This document shows, one piece after another, positions 63,662 to 64,000 of a stretch of DNA of 64,000 bases. How positions within the stretch are numbered: position 1 is the stretch's first letter; the number at the start of each line of letters is the position of its first letter. Under the pieces are notes generated by a model that saw only the letters and a list, made by a program, of their open reading frames with translations, was not told the DNA's origin and searched no databases. The stretch is from Limimaricola sp. (GTDB taxonomy: Bacteria; Pseudomonadota; Alphaproteobacteria; Rhodobacterales; Rhodobacteraceae), in NCBI RefSeq assembly GCF_016125575.1, contig NZ_WGLM01000002.1:682001-746000 (forward strand). The letters are read 5' to 3'. The translations under genes and the position numbers were made by a program.

Positions 63662-64000
63662 GCAGCGTGACATGGCTTGCCCCCGACCTTGTCTTTGATG
63701 GAGAGGTTTTGCGGCCCGGCCTTGTGCTGGGCGTGCAAGGCGGACATGTGGCACATCTTCTGGCACGTGAGGCAGTGCCCGAGGGCGCCCATGTGCGGCC
63801 GCTGAATGGCATCGTCAGCCCCGGCTTCATCGATCTGCAGGTCAATGGCGGGGGCGACGTGCTGGTCAACGACGCGCCGACACCCGAGCGTCTGGCCCGG
63901 ATCATCGCCGCACATCACCGGCTGGGGACCGTGGGGTTGTTGCCCACCGTGATCACCGATGCACCCGGCGCGATCGACCGTGCCGCGCGGGCCGTGCGCG
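63658..64000 (+). CDS. nagA: N-acetylglucosamine-6-phosphate deacetylase, 5' part (cut by window end)
   Basis: The first 114 residues are present: a short N-terminal beta-sandwich segment and PGFIDLQVNGGGDVLVND, which matches the E. coli NagA signature (an Asn replaces the usual amidohydrolase His). Then LGTVGLLPTVITD. It removes acetate from GlcNAc-6-P or GalNAc-6-P in the cytoplasm. Its start overlaps the aldolase-subunit stop (ATGA). The remainder lies beyond the window; it is not a broken gene as far as can be seen. Confidence 0.88.
   Translation, partial: MSSVTWLAPDLVFDGEVLRPGLVLGVQGGHVAHLLAREAVPEGAHVRPLNGIVSPGFIDLQVNGGGDVLVNDAPTPERLARIIAAHHRLGTVGLLPTVITDAPGAIDRAARAVR

Noticed and set aside
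63658-64000. nagA as a truncated pseudogene
   Set aside because: The open frame is simply cut by the window edge; no stop or frameshift is seen.

Overview
The window is a GC-rich, densely coded bacterial chromosome segment. Codon use, gene families (Adx-type ferredoxin, PCu(A)C plus SCO copper cassette, DUF2842, hflK-hflC-degP order, gamma-glutamyl polyamine operon, AgaS/AgaZ amino-sugar operon) and a characteristic two-hairpin intergenic repeat point to an alphaproteobacterium of the Rhodobacterales (Rhodobacteraceae/Paracoccaceae). This assignment is an inference from gene content; no rRNA or tRNA gene was found in the window.

Layout. 0.3-1.3 kb: a LysR regulator with a perfect dyad upstream. 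1.3-9.3 kb (minus strand): an eight-gene operon with a polar amino acid/polyamine-type ABC importer (ATPase, binding protein, two permeases), a class I glutamine amidotransferase, a PuuA-like glutamine synthetase, a PuuB-like FAD oxidase and, unusually, a DegT-type aminotransferase. 9.4-13.9 kb (minus): PhnD-like protein plus TerB, rlmJ, pyrG, secG. 14.0-15.7 kb (plus): a small orphan gene, a PCu(A)C copper chaperone and SCO1. 15.7-30.2 kb: housekeeping genes (purA, thiN, sdaA, rpiA, gor, hflKC, a Do protease), an 818-residue acidic protein and a DMT exporter. 30.2-35.8 kb: lipoprotein, ferredoxin, FG-GAP protein, cobS/cobT, and a CPA2 antiporter. 35.8-44.4 kb: an 1154-residue PilM/GspL-TM-PilP/GspC-like protein, a SIMPL protein, O-acetylhomoserine sulfhydrylase, a second Do-like protease, a 0.4-kb non-coding stretch with inverted repeats, and a GT8-like protein.

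44.6-51.1 kb (plus) is a sugar-uptake operon: LacI regulator, binding protein, two permeases, a cytoplasmic GH32-like hydrolase and an MsmX/UgpC-type ATPase. It is preceded by a TTGACA box and two tandem 14-bp dyads that look like the LacI operator. 51.2-64 kb is an amino-sugar locus. A cytoplasmic GH20 hexosaminidase and a GntR/UTRA regulator run left. A second ABC importer, a Gfo/Idh/MocA oxidoreductase, two different SIS-domain proteins (GlmS-like and AgaS-like), a ROK kinase, an AgaZ/KbaZ aldolase subunit and the start of nagA run right. The divergent promoter holds several copies of a GGTATTAT motif. Together these genes would import N-acetylhexosaminyl oligosaccharides intact, cleave them inside the cell, phosphorylate, deacetylate and deaminate/isomerise the sugars and feed them to glycolysis or the tagatose branch.

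A recurring regulatory theme is that each of the three ABC binding-protein genes is followed by a strong intercistronic hairpin, which would keep binding-protein mRNA in excess of the downstream genes.
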